A DNA stretch of 64,000 bases from Pratylenchus scribneri (Eukaryota > Nematoda > Chromadorea > Rhabditida > Pratylenchidae). A model generated the notes under the pieces. That model was not told the origin of the DNA. It saw nothing but the letters and a program-made list of their open reading frames with translations, and made no database searches. Below, in pieces: positions 24,541 through 36,200 of this stretch. Where the stretch lies: NCBI GenBank assembly GCA_030063045.1, contig JAQSEB010000023.1:1798001-1862000 (forward strand). Reading direction: 5' to 3'. Within the stretch, counting starts at the first letter, position 1. Every line of letters begins with the position of its first letter. The translations under genes and the position numbers were made by a program.

Positions 24541-27500
24541 ATGATCAAAATGGAAGTGGACAGCAAGGAAGGTGAAGGGAGGACGACGACAAATTCTACG
24601 GAAATAAAAAATAAAACAATCAATGGAATCGCCAACAACCGAATTATGCCAATGGATTTAAGCAAAGGTGCGTCTTTTTTGGTGAAATAATTAAATTTCA
24701 ATAAAATTAATTTAAAGAAATTAAAAACAAAAAATCGATATAAGGAATTTAGTATGTAAATAAAAACAACTCTTCTCAGACGACATTTTCGAAAATAAGG
24801 ATGTTTTCTTCTTTAATAGATCATCTCATCAAAATAACAAAAATAAATAACATTTTTTTGTTTACAAATAATCTAATAATAAATAAGTCAATTCATCACT
24901 AAACCGCATGTGATTTTTATTAAATTTATCGTTTAAAAATATTTTAAAGTTTAATAATTATATTTTTAAATAAAACTCAATATTTTCAGCCGGATTGGCC
25001 CTTTCGGAAGCATTTTTAATTGGCACCGGCCGTTCACCACTTGGCATTGCCCTTTCCACTGCTGTTGGCTCGGCCATTGCTGGCTCCTCAAATCATCCAA
25101 TTCTTCTTTCCCCAGTGCCCGGAGCAAATGCTGCATCTACATCGATATCGGCAAATTTAACCACAACAACGACTACCGCAATTTCACCGCCACCACCAAC
25201 ACCGCATCAAACCAGACGAAAATCATCGGCCATTTTGATTGGCCCAAATGGACAAATCCAATTGGATTGTTTGATTTGTTCGGATCGAGCAACAGGTAAT
25301 GAAAATTTTAAAATTAAATCACAAATTAGTATATTCTATATTTTCTGGTACTAGTGCAATTTACGGGATGGACGGGATAAAAAATGAGGATGAAGAAGAA
25401 GAAGAAAATGATGAGGATAATATGATGAGATGATGATAATGATGAGGATGATGATGAGGTAAAAAGATGATGAAGATGAGGATGATGATGAAGATAAAAG
25501 ATGGGGATGATGATGAAGATAAAAGAAGGGGATGATGAGGACAAAAGATGAGGATGATGATGAAGAGATGAAGTTGAGGATATGTTCATCATCATTATCC
25601 TCTTCTTCTTCATCTTCTCTTATCTCTTCACATCCATCACGTAAATTGCACTAGTACCTATATTAAAAATTGCATTTTTAATCAAGTTTGATTTATTCAA
25701 AAACTTTCAGGAAAGCATTATGGAACCATCTCATGTGATGGCTGCAAAGGCTTCTTCCGTCGAACAATTCGCAAAAAGCACAATTATATTTGCCGATTTA
25801 ATCGAAGTTGTGTTGTTGACAAAAGTAAGCCACATTTTCTTCAATTTCATTTCTAATTTGGTTATCATTGAATAGATCAACGGAATTCATGGCGTCGTTG
25901 TCGATTCGAAAAATGCCTGGCAAATGGGATGCGTCCGGAAGCAGTTCAATTGGAAAGGGATCGAATTGCAGCGACCAGAAAAAGTAATACCGACAAAAAC
26001 AATGATGAAGATGCTCCATCGGGACAAAAGCAATTGACTCCAATGACATCCAACGGCGATAGGTGAGATATATCAAATTTTAATTTGGCGAAAAGTTTAT
26101 AACGGCTTAATGGTTTGACCTAGACTCTCAAACCATATACCCTTTCGAAGATCTCACCGAGTAGAATTGTTTGATATCGATTTGGCTACAAGTTTTAATC
26201 TAAAATGGTTTTGAGCTAAATCCGTGAACTGGTATATACGGTTTAATACCCTTTCATTTTGACCAAATCATGACAATCATTCAATGCGTCTTAATGAGAT
26301 CTATCGATTGGGTTTTGGGTATAAGGTTTGTGATTTGTGTGTCTAGGTCTAGTGCAAATCATTGAACCGCTAAAGTTTTTTCGCCAAATCAAATACCATC
26401 CATTTTAATTTTAATAACCCCTCCTCAAAATTTGCAGCATAGAATCGTCTTTGGCCGGCACAAATTGTGCCAATTGTTTACAACATTCCACCATCACCAA
26501 TCCACCGGCATCTTCCACCACAATTTCCATGCCACCTCCATTATCGCCCACTTCCCTTGAGAATCGAAACAGAATTGCGGCCAAAGCCGAGCAAGTTTTG
26601 GAGCGATTGATTGAGGCCGAACGAATATTGAGGCAACCGCCAAAAAAGGGATCGGTGGAAAAGAATGGTACGGAAGCGGTGGCACCTTACATCATGTCGA
26701 GCGCATCACCCGGAACAGTGACGCGAATGGCCACCACCGGGGACGTCACCGACTCGGTAATTGACCTTTTTATTTGAATAAACAAATCCTTTTTTGTTTA
26801 ATTTATTCAATTTCGTCTAGAAATTTACTACAGAATGTACAAAAATGGATATCAAGCATAATAAAAATACCTTCCTCTGAGTAGGTTCGAACTAGAGACC
26901 TAAATTTTGTAGAATGTATAAAAATGGATATAAAGCCTAATAAAAAATACCTTCCTCTGGGAGGCTTCGAACCCGTACCCGAGACCTAAATGTTGCAAAA
27001 GTGAAGGTCTGGTCTCCTCTTTAGCTCGAAAATTTTCAATTATTTTTTTTGGTCTAGAAAAATACTATAGAATGTATAAAAACTATAAAAATGGTTATTA
27101 AGCTTGAAAAAAAATTCCTCTTAGAGGGTTCGAACACATGACCTAAATGTTGCAAAAACCAAGGTCTCCTTAGATTGAAAAGGTTCAAATAATTTTTTTT
27201 ACTAAAATATTCTTTATAAATCATAACTTGCTATATTTAAAGATGCATCAACAATTAATTTTGCTGGTTGAATGGGCCAAACAGCTGGAGGAATTTCGCC
27301 GTCTGCCTCTTCGCTCCCAAATTGCCCTGCTTAGACATTTTTCCGCCCAACATTTGGTAATCTGTGCCGCATTCCGGTCAATGGCTGCCAGTGCCGATGT
27401 GGTCAGTGACGCCGTTTGGCTCGCAAATGACCGTTGTGTGCCAAGGGATGCGCCAAAAATTCCGGATGTTAAGTAAGTTTTTATCATTTTAGTTCTAAAA

Positions 27501-28288
27501 ATGACTTCTTTTTCAGTCGAGTTGTTGCTCGAATTTTGGACCATTTGACTGCTCCAATGCGTCGACTCCATTTGGAGGATCGAGAATTTGTCGCATTGAA
27601 GGCAGTCGTCTTTTTCGACCCAAGTAATTTCATTAAAAATTTTATTTTTTATCCTAAATTTTTAGTGGCCAAAGATATGGAACCATCGGCCATGGCTGAA
27701 GTAGAGGAAACCAGGCAAAGAATTTTGGCTGCATTCGAACACCAAGTGACCAGTAGTGAACATAAAAAAGGGAAAATGCCCCTGAGATTGGCTAATTTGC
27801 TCCTTTTACTGCCTCCATTAATGGCAATTGGCAGAGATTTGGTGGAAGAAGCTCAATTAGCAAAGTTATTTGGTAAAAATTCACTAAGCATTTAAAAATG
27901 AATGTTTCGATACATTTTCTAGGCCTTGCGAATGTCGATGAATTGATGGCCGAATTGTTACTGCCAGAGGATGCAGAAACCCGGAGCTATTCTCGACTTC
28001 GGACCACGGTGACATCCTCAATCGTCCAATCCAATGTTACCTCACCAACACCGCCCTCTACTTCACCACATTGCCAACAATTCCTATTGCAACAACAGCA
28101 GCCAAGCCCGATTGCGCCGGTAATAACTGCTGGAAGTCCGCAACAGGTCTTAAATTCAAAAAGACATTTTCAATTTTATTTAATTTTTTATTTTTCAGTT
28201 AATTGCCGCCCCAACTCCAATCTACTCGCCAGTGACCCCTCTTATGCTGCATTCGCCAAATTTATTAGGAAATTTTGGCCGGAAATGA
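24541..28288 (+). CDS. HNF4-like nuclear receptor A
   Basis: Ligand-regulated transcription factor of the HNF4 (NR2A) class. Ten exons (24541-24667, 24990-25295, 25711-25824, 25876-26062, 26438-26756, 27243-27472, 27517-27623, 27666-27872, 27923-28146, 28199-28288) give 636 residues. The DNA-binding domain is at about 136-205: [21 protein letters not shown]-box [10 protein letters not shown], then CR-(5)-CVVDK. The third zinc ligand of finger II is Trp188 (TGG at 25890-25892) where Cys is expected; the last two Cys are present. The ligand-binding domain follows HNF4 closely: [71 protein letters not shown] (helix 12 region). The tail is Ser/Pro/Gln-rich. Introns hold a MITE-like element, a fold-back element and three B-box-like repeats. 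Confidence 0.93.
25345..25665. repeat. Fold-back element, GATGAA-rich, with terminal inverted repeats
   Basis: Left end GGTACTAGTGCAATTTACGG then GATGGACGG; right end, reverse-complemented, GGTACTAGTGCAATTTACGT then GATGGATG. Between them about 260 bases of GATGATGAGGATGAAGA runs and a short TCATCTTC return arm. It lies in intron 2 of receptor A and is the best-preserved member of its family. Confidence 0.85.
26085..26400 (+). mobile_element. MITE-like inverted-repeat element, copy 2
   Basis: Starts GCGAAAAGTTTATAACGGCT then TAATGGTTTGACCTAGA, and ends with the reverse complement of GCGAAAAAACTTTAGCGGTT then CAATGATTTGCAC. Internal words shared with copy 1 include CAAACCATATACC, AGATCTCA, GAGATC..ATCGATTGG and GGTTTAAT. 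Non-coding. In intron 4 of receptor A. Confidence 0.8.
26815..27210 (-). repeat. Three tandem B-box-like elements (receptor A intron 5)
   Basis: Three successive copies of about 130 bases or less, each with AGAATGTAYAAAAATGG, TACCTTCCTCTG (or TTCCTCTTAG), a GGTTCGAAC or GCTTCGAACCC word and GACCTAAATKTTG. Cores are at about 26870-26910, 26950-27000 and 27115-27155. This is the only intron of the window with three clear copies side by side. Confidence 0.85.
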
Positions 28289-29247
28289 AGAAATTAAACA
28301 ATTTTTTTTGGATCAATCTTGCCTTTTTAAAATATTTTTCCTTTATAAATGTGATTTATTCTTTTCATTATTTATAATTTGTGCCATATTCACATTTTTA
28401 TTTGATATGAAATTTTTAATGCTCCATATTATTAATTAATTTTTGATAAAATTTCTATTCTATTACTAGCGATATCCACTATTAAAGAATTATTAACTCA
28501 GAGCTCAGAGGCGCTAGAACCTAGAAGTTAGATTGATTTTTACTTAAAACCAAGTCTTTTTAATTTGTTTCAATTTTCGTATTAAAATACTTAACTAGTA
28601 CGTTTTTCCTTGTTTTACAAACTATTAAGCTAAGGCTGAGCATAATAAGTCTTACTGAGTTCGCAGAAAAAAAGGTATGTATACCTTCAAATCCGGGCCC
28701 TATTTATCGTCAATCGATAATATAAAAAACCAAGTTCATCATTCGCTTATTAAAATTAAAATGTTGCTTTTACGAGCACTTGTGTATTGTGTTGCTTCTT
28801 GCTTGCTTGCTTAGTTTGAAATACGGTATCTTATAAATTAAAAATTTATTTCAACGCGAATGTTTCCGGTATAGTCGATTATCGATTGGTCGATTGAGTT
28901 TAGTATTTAAGCTTCCCTTGCTTCATTCTTCCTTCATTGTTCATTCTTCATTGTTCATTCATACACCCGCACCCACCCACTTCCACTCTACACACAATCC
29001 ACAACCGCAATCCGCATCATCATCATTCAACATCGTCAATCATTTATATCAATAATCACACATTCATCGATTAATCAAAAATAAGCCATGCATCTAGTAA
29101 TCATAATCATAAGATCCACCTAAAATTTCCCAATTCAATAATCGCGTAGTTATATTTATTGTTTTCATTCCATTAATTCTTCATTCACGTGTATCTTTTT
29201 AGAAAATTAAATCAATTACAAAGCAGACGCAAATATGGGAACAGCAG
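28289..29247. other. Intergenic between receptor A and PFK
   Basis: No gene. AT-rich to 28900, then a C-rich, T/C-biased leader (28920-29040; e.g. CACCCGCACCCACCCACTTC) and CATCATCATCATTC, typical of a core promoter or 5' leader for PFK. A TTTTTAG at about 29193-29202 and an AACAG at 29240-29245 are candidate trans-splice acceptors. Confidence 0.4.
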
Positions 29248-32200
29248 ATGAACCAACACTCGGGAATATTGAAGAACCGTGTCAACAACAAATTAGCAGC
29301 AATTTCATCACAACGTGGTGCTCTTGAGGGTCAGGATTCGCCTAAGCCAGGTTGTTCAATCTATTGATGCGATAAAAATGTTTTAATTAAGGATGTTTTG
29401 CCGGAAGATCAATGGCCGTATTTACAAGTGGTGGCGACTCATGCGGTATGAACAGTGCAGTGCGAGCAGTGGTTCGAATCGGACTCTACTTCGGATGCCG
29501 TGTTTTCATGATCAACGAGGGATATCAGGGAATGGTGGATGGCGGCGAAAACATTGTGCCAGCCGAATGGAATTCCGTGTCCGATATAATCCAGCGCGGT
29601 GGGACAATAATTGGCTCGACCCGTTGCGAAGAATTCAGGGAACATTCAGGACAACTTAAGGTTTTTTCATATTCTCATCAGAATATTTTAATATATCTTC
29701 TTTAATAGGCTTGCAAAAATCTCATCAAAAAGTGCATCACACATTTGGTTTGCATTGGAGGCGATGGTTCGCTGACGGGGGCAAACAAGTTCCGCCAGGA
29801 GTGGCCGGTAAAAACTAAAAAGGCTTTTTTGGATAACAAAAACTTAAGGGGCTGGTGCAAGAATTGCTGAAAAAAGGCGAAATTACCGAAGAGCAGGCCA
29901 AGGATTGTGGCAATATTCAGGTTTAATTTAAAAGTAAAAGGAAAATCATAGCAAAAATTTAAAGATCGTTGGTCTCGTTGGCACAATTGACAATGATTTT
30001 TGCGTCACTGATATGACCATCGGAACGGACACAGCTCTCCAACGCATTGTTGAAGTAAGTATTAGCTAAGAGAATGCAAAACATTGAATTTTTCCACAGG
30101 CAATCGATGCGGTCGTCACCACAGCACAAAGCCATCAGCGGGCATTCATCATCGAAGTTATGGGCCGACATTGCGGATATTTGGCATTGGTGGCTGCATT
30201 GGCGACCGAGGCTGATTTCTGCTTCATCCCTGAATGGCCACAGCCGGAGAATTGGGAAGAAGTAAGAGCAGAGAAAAAACTACAATACTAATTATCTTCA
30301 GGTCCTCTGCCAAAAATTGCAAAATTCCCGTCAACTCAACCAACGCTTAAATATCATGATTGTGGCCGAGGGAGCGATCGATAGGAAGGAGCGCAAACCA
30401 ATCACCAGCGATATTGTAAGAAGGAATTTTAACACATTTTGATTCATCATTCGTAATTTAAGGTTGTGCAAGCAGTCAAAAATCGACTCGGCTATGATAC
30501 TCGTGTCACTGTGCTTGGCCATGTCCAACGGGGAGGAAATCCTTCGGCTTTTGATCGACTCCTTGGCTGTCGAATGGGTGCGGAGGCCACGCTCACACTA
30601 ATGCAAATGACGCCAGAATCGGTTTTTATTATAATCAATTAAAAAACTTAAACAGAAATTGGAAGAAATAAAATGAGAGGGTTGACACTAAATCTGTAGG
30701 ACAAAAGGTTTTTTGGTACGATTACTCTATTTCATATAGAAATATATATAGAAATATAATGTTTAATGCGTAAAAATACATAGAAGCGACAACCAAGTCC
30801 AAAAAAATTACCTACCTCTGAGAGGGTTCGAACCTGAGACCTAAATTTGCAAAAGTTAAGGGTCTAATCTTTAGGTCGGAAATTTTTTTGATTAAAATAA
30901 AAAAATAAATATTTTTATTTAAGGAACCTTCGGTAATCTCAATTGACGGGAATCAAATGGTTCGACGCCCACTGATGGAATGTGTCCGTAGAACGCAAGA
31001 AGTTTGTTCAAAATTATTTTTCAAATTAAATCCTAATGTTTTCAGGTCCAAGAAGCCATGAAGACGTCTGAATTCGATAAGGCCGTCCAGCTGAGGGGTC
31101 GCAGCTTTCAACGCAATTTGGCCACATATCGCCTGCTCACAAAATTGCATACGCCCTTGGAAAAGGACAATCTCTCTGGTGGTGATACCTACAATGTTGC
31201 AGTCATGAATGTTGGCGCACCGGCTGGAGGTAATAAAATCTTTCTAAATTCGGTACTAATGATGTTTGTCACTACGAGGGAAGGTATGATGATGATAATG
31301 ATGGAGAAGAAGAAGCTCTTCATCATCATCTTCATTCTTCAAGCTTCATCATTCTCATCATCATCCTCATCCCTTCCCTCATAGGGGAAAAGCTCCTTTA
31401 GTAATCATTTATAATTTCATTTACGCAATATTTTCCACAGGAATGAATGCCGCCGTCCGCGCTTTCGTCCGAATGGCCCTTTACCATCGTTGCAAAGTTT
31501 TCGGCATACACAACAGTTTCGAAGGATTCGCCGATGGCCAAATTGAGGAACTCAAATGGGAATCGGTGATTGGTTGGGCAATGCAAGGCGGTTCCAAATT
31601 GGGCACCCAAAAACAACGTCCCGATAAACCCACTGATCTGATGAAAAAGGTGGCCGATCAATTGAGGGAGCGCAACATTCAGGCATTGCTAATTGTTGGC
31701 GGATTTGAGGTTGCCAAAAATTATTTTAAAATATTTTTATTAACTTTTTTTTAGGCTTTCCATTCAGCTCTGATCATTTCCAAAAACCGTGATGAACACC
31801 CGGAATTTAAAATCCCGTAAGTTTATTTTTAATTTTTATTTTTTAAAATATTTTAAAGAATTTGCGTAATTCCATGCACCATCAGCAACAATGTGCCCGG
31901 CACTTCCCTTTCGCTTGGATCGGACACGGCCGTCAATGCAATTTGCAAAATGGTCGACAACATCAAACAATCGGCAGATGGCACAAAACGCCGGGTTTTC
32001 CTCATCGTAACAATGGGCGGTCATTGTGGCTATTTGGCAACGGTGGCAGCAATTGCCACTGGCGCAGACAATGCCTACATTTTTGAGGAGAAAAATTCAC
32101 CGTGGATGGTAAGTGTTATTCATTATGGGGGGAAAATTGAAATAAATCAATATTGATTAAGATATCAAGGAAGACGTCAAAGTGATCATTGAGAAAATGA

Positions 32201-32877
32201 ACAAAGGTGTTCAACGCTATTTGATCGTCCAATGTGAAGGCGCCAGCCGTAACTATGACACCACATTCGTCCAAAAATTGTTCAGTGAGGAGGGCAAAGG
32301 CGAAGTAATCAATAAAATCAATTTTTCTGATAATATTCATTTTTTATTTCAGTTCGATACTCGGATCAATGTGCTTGGTCATGCTCAACAAGGCGGCAAC
32401 CCAACGCCGTTCGACCGAATTATGGGAACACAATTTGGAGTCCGAGCACTGGAACATTTGTTGGAGGTTTCTTTTGGAAATATGCAATATAAGTAAAATT
32501 GGCCAAAATTTTAGCAGGTCAAACGAAATGTGGATACGGGCAACAACACTGACACGACGGCTACACTTTTGGGTGGGTTTGACATTTTTGGGTATAAATT
32601 TAATTAGGATGATGAAATTAAATATTTTGAGCTAATTTGATTTAAATTCAAACATTAAATCCTTATATTTACAGGAATCATCGGTCGCGACCTGACGATC
32701 ACACCAGTGGAGGAATTGGCCCAGCAAACTGACTTTGACCATCGACTTCCCAAAACTCAATGGTGGCTGAAGATTCGTCCATTGCTGCGCATTTTGGCCA
32801 AGCATCGAGCTTCGTATGTGCCCAGTTCGGAGGCATTGGGATTGAATGAAGAATCATCGTCGGAGGCTGTTCTCTAA
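29248..32877 (+). CDS. ATP-dependent 6-phosphofructokinase
   Basis: Commits fructose-6-phosphate to glycolysis. Seventeen exons join to 805 residues, the eukaryotic tandem-duplicated form. The start is ATG 29248 because its frame runs into exon 2 (29392); the ATG at 29235 is out of frame. N-terminal half: [32 protein letters not shown], catalytic GTIDNDF (the proton-acceptor Asp) and [32 protein letters not shown]-terminal half repeats the fold but is regulatory: [36 protein letters not shown] (SNN replaces the catalytic IDND), [32 protein letters not shown]. Exons: 29248-29350, 29392-29660, 29709-29807, 29849-29920, 29965-30054, 30100-30261, 30302-30415, 30463-30621, 30924-31001, 31046-31229, 31441-31709, 31755-31816, 31859-32108, 32170-32304, 32353-32466, 32518-32572, 32675-32877. 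Confidence 0.97.
30690..30900 (-). repeat. Dispersed B-box-like element (PFK intron 8)
   Basis: Carries TACCTACCTCTGAGAGGGTT, then CGAACCTGAGACCTAAATTT and GCAAAAGTTAAGGGTCTAAT. One of the best-preserved copies; the GGGTTCGAACC core is flanked by complementary CTCTGAGA/TCTCAG-type arms. Confidence 0.8.
31245..31405. repeat. Short fold-back element (PFK intron 10)
   Basis: Left arm GGTACTAATGATGTTTGTCA then CTACGAGGGAAGG and GATGATGATAATGATGGAGA; right arm CTTCATCATTCTCATCATCA and CCTTCCCTCATAGGGG, then CTTTAGTAATC. The arms pair into a hairpin of about 150 bases. Related in style to the elements at 25345 and 37725. Confidence 0.7.
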
Positions 32878-33212
32878 TTCACAAAAATAGGCAAAAAACA
32901 TTCAATAGAAGAAGAAAATCAGAAATTTTAATCAATATTATGAATAAATCAATAAATCCAGTGTTTTACCTATATCTCAATTTCTTCGTGTAGCAATTTT
33001 GACATTCATCCGAATGACCATAATTTACTTTTACTTATTTGAATACCTGTATTTTCCTCATTAATCAATTTGGATAAAGCATAGAATTATGTGTAATTTA
33101 ATTTAATTTGAATGTTTTAATTCATTCATATTTTTTATTAATGATTTTTGAATTCTTCAATGATGACCAAAAATCATCAATTTTGCTAAAAACACTAAAT
33201 TTTAGAAAAGAA
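32878..33212. other. Short PFK-RTEL1 gap
   Basis: The 335-base gap on one strand contains AATAAA words near 32943-32955 and ends at TTTAG, 8 bases before the RTEL1 ATG, a likely trans-splice acceptor. This fits either separate genes or downstream membership in an operon. Confidence 0.45.
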
Positions 33213-36200
33213 ATGAATAAACAAGCCAATGCTACATCTTCATTTAATGGCCAGACAATTCAAATTGGCAATCATTGCATCCAATTCCCATATGTCCCCT
33301 ACAACTGTCAACGCGATTTTATGGCCAAAGTCATTGAAGCTTTGGATGGAGTAAGTTCTGTCTTCAAATTCCATTAGTAAAAATTCTTTGGAGTCTAATA
33401 AGTTCAATAGAATTATGGACTTAAGATAAATCAAATTTCACTACAAAATTATCGATTGATTGCTTATATTTGTTTACTTAGACCACAAATGCCGCACTTG
33501 AATCACCGACGGGAACTGGCAAAACCCTTTCGCTGCTCTGTGCCGCAATTGCCTGGGTTAAAAGTCAAAAGGAAATTCGATCGCAACAATCAAAACAAAA
33601 TACACCGGATGGCCAAAACAACAGTCAAGATGCACCGCCACCATCACAATCGATCCCAAAAATCTACTATGCTTCGCGGACTCACAGTCAATTGCAACAA
33701 GTTATTCGGGAGTTGAACAAAACTGCCTACAAATCGTTAGTTCATTTCACTTATGAAATAATTATTAATTTCATTCATTTTAAAGAGCTGTCCGGGTGGC
33801 CACCCTTGCCGGTCGCGATCAACTTTGCTTGAATGAAGAAGTGCTCAAGGAGCAGAACAAGGAACTCCGGGGCCATATGTGCAGATCGCTGACCAAGAAT
33901 AAGACTTGCGAATTCCACTCGAACATGAATGAAGGTTTTTAATACTTGTTTAATATTTTAGTTTAAATTTTGCAGTTGACCCTGATCGACTGGACCAAAT
34001 GTATTTCAAAAAGTCGCGGGGAGTTGCAATGGACATTGAAGATTTGGTCAAATTTGCACAACAACACAGGTTGGATTATAAAAGAAATTAAACACAAAAT
34101 ATTCGCCACATTTCAGACATTGTCCATTCTATCGGTCGCGACATATGAGCAAGGGAGCTGATCTCATTTTGTTGCCTTACAATTATTTGCTGGATCCGGA
34201 AGTGCGGAAAATATACGCAATTAATGTAGGCTGAATTAATTTAATCCAATTCACCAATAATTTTTAGCTAAAAGGAAGCATTTTAATTTTTGACGAAGCC
34301 CACAACATGGAGTCAATGGCCGAGGAATCAGCTTCGGTCGATTTTTCCACCCGAACACTTGCAAATGCCATCAATGAAACAAAAGCGGTGATCGAAATGA
34401 TTGGCGGCGATCAGCAAATGGAAATAATGGTAAGCTAATTTATTTTTTATTAAAATTTTAAATTAATTTTTTAGCAAAATGGCGACGACGAAAATTCCCG
34501 TTTCTCAACCCTCAGTGACGATGGCCAACAACAGTGTCGGCGGATAAAGAAGGAACCGACCGCGCAAAATGACGAAGAAGAGGATGTAGAGGATATTGAA
34601 ATGGACCAAGAAGATGAAGAAGTGATGGGTGGGGAGGATGACGGTGGTGAACCGAATCGACCAAAAATGGGCAAACTTAAACAATTGCTAGGTTTATTTT
34701 TGACACATAATTAATTTGATAATTAAATTGTAGTCAAACTCCAATCCTTGGAGAAACAAATCAACCGGTTGAACCTCCAAACCGACGGACACCCATTGGG
34801 CAAACAAGCGGAGAAGCGAGTCCTGCAGAAGATTGGCGAACCAACTGCTCAACGCGTCTTTCCTGGCATCAAAATGTTTGAACTTTTGAAGGCGGCCGGC
34901 ATCCATCGGGCACATCGGGACACCATTTCGGCACTGGTTGATGACATTTGCATGTACTTGGCCAATCGACGTAAATTTTTTTTATTCAATAAATATTGAA
35001 TATAAAATTCGCCTCTTTGGTCGGATTTGAACCCAAAAAATGACCAATTTTCACTAATTTTAGCATTAAAAAATTATTTGCCTCTAATGGGCTTCGAACC
35101 TGAGAACTATAAAAAGATGACCAAACCTTTTACCAATTATGACAAAAAAAAAACAAAATTAATTTAAATCATCATTTTTAGCCCATCCTAATCAATATTG
35201 GTATGTTCGCGGTGCTGCACTCAGTGAATTCTCCAAAATGATCACACGAGTTTTTGTGCCAACATTCGACGACGACCAGCTCGCCAACCCAGAAAAAACA
35301 ACGAAACAACAAAAAAGAAAATCGACAGAAGAGAAAAGGGCAGAAGAGGAGGCAAAAGACGCGGAAGCTTGTCGCCATTTCAAATTGTTCGTCGAGGAAC
35401 GGTGGGTTGCCGTGGACAGTCACACAACGAAATGGAATCATCGGCGACCCGCAATGTCCGGTGGATTGGCCAATTCATCCACATTTGGAATTGGAAATGG
35501 CGGCCAGTGGCTAAACACCTATGATGAGGGGGCGGCAGCATTGGAGGGGATGGACCAGAAAGAAATTCAACTCCATTTTTGGTGCTTTGATGCCTCCGTT
35601 ACAATTCGCTATCTTCGGGTTTGCTTTTTTATTGGTACAAAAATTTATATTCCAATATTTAATTTTTCAGTCTCGAGGCCCTCGTTCAATTATTTTCGCT
35701 TCTGGCACGCTGGCCCCTTTGGACACTTTTTTGAACAGCATGGGGCTGTAAGTACCAATTATTTCATTAATTGAACCATAATATTTAAATTCAGTGAATT
35801 TGGTGCCATTCTTGAATCGGCCCATTGTGCCCGAGAAGAGCAGTTGGTTGTTGGCGCACTGGAAAAGGGACCGGACAAAGTGCAATTGCTTGGCACCTTC
35901 CAAAAGAGGGATGACCTCGACTATAAACGTGCAGTCGGCGTTCTCATTCTGCAAGTGGCCCGGGTAACGCCTCAAGGGATGCTCGTCTTCTTCCCCTCCT
36001 ATTCACAAATGGCCAATTTTGCGCGATATTGGCAGGTTTGTTGGCAATTAAAAATATTAATTGAAATAAAAACTAATTTTTCAGGCAATGCGAATTGGCA
36101 AAGACAAAGGTGAACAATTCTTTTGGCCATTGCTGGAACGACAAAAGCAGATTTTCACGGAACCTCAGAATACTTCGGACATTATCAAATTTTTCCGTGA

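Noticed and set aside
25326..25613. 95-codon minus-strand His/Ser frame
   Set aside because: Encoded by the GATGAA fold-back element in an intron of receptor A.
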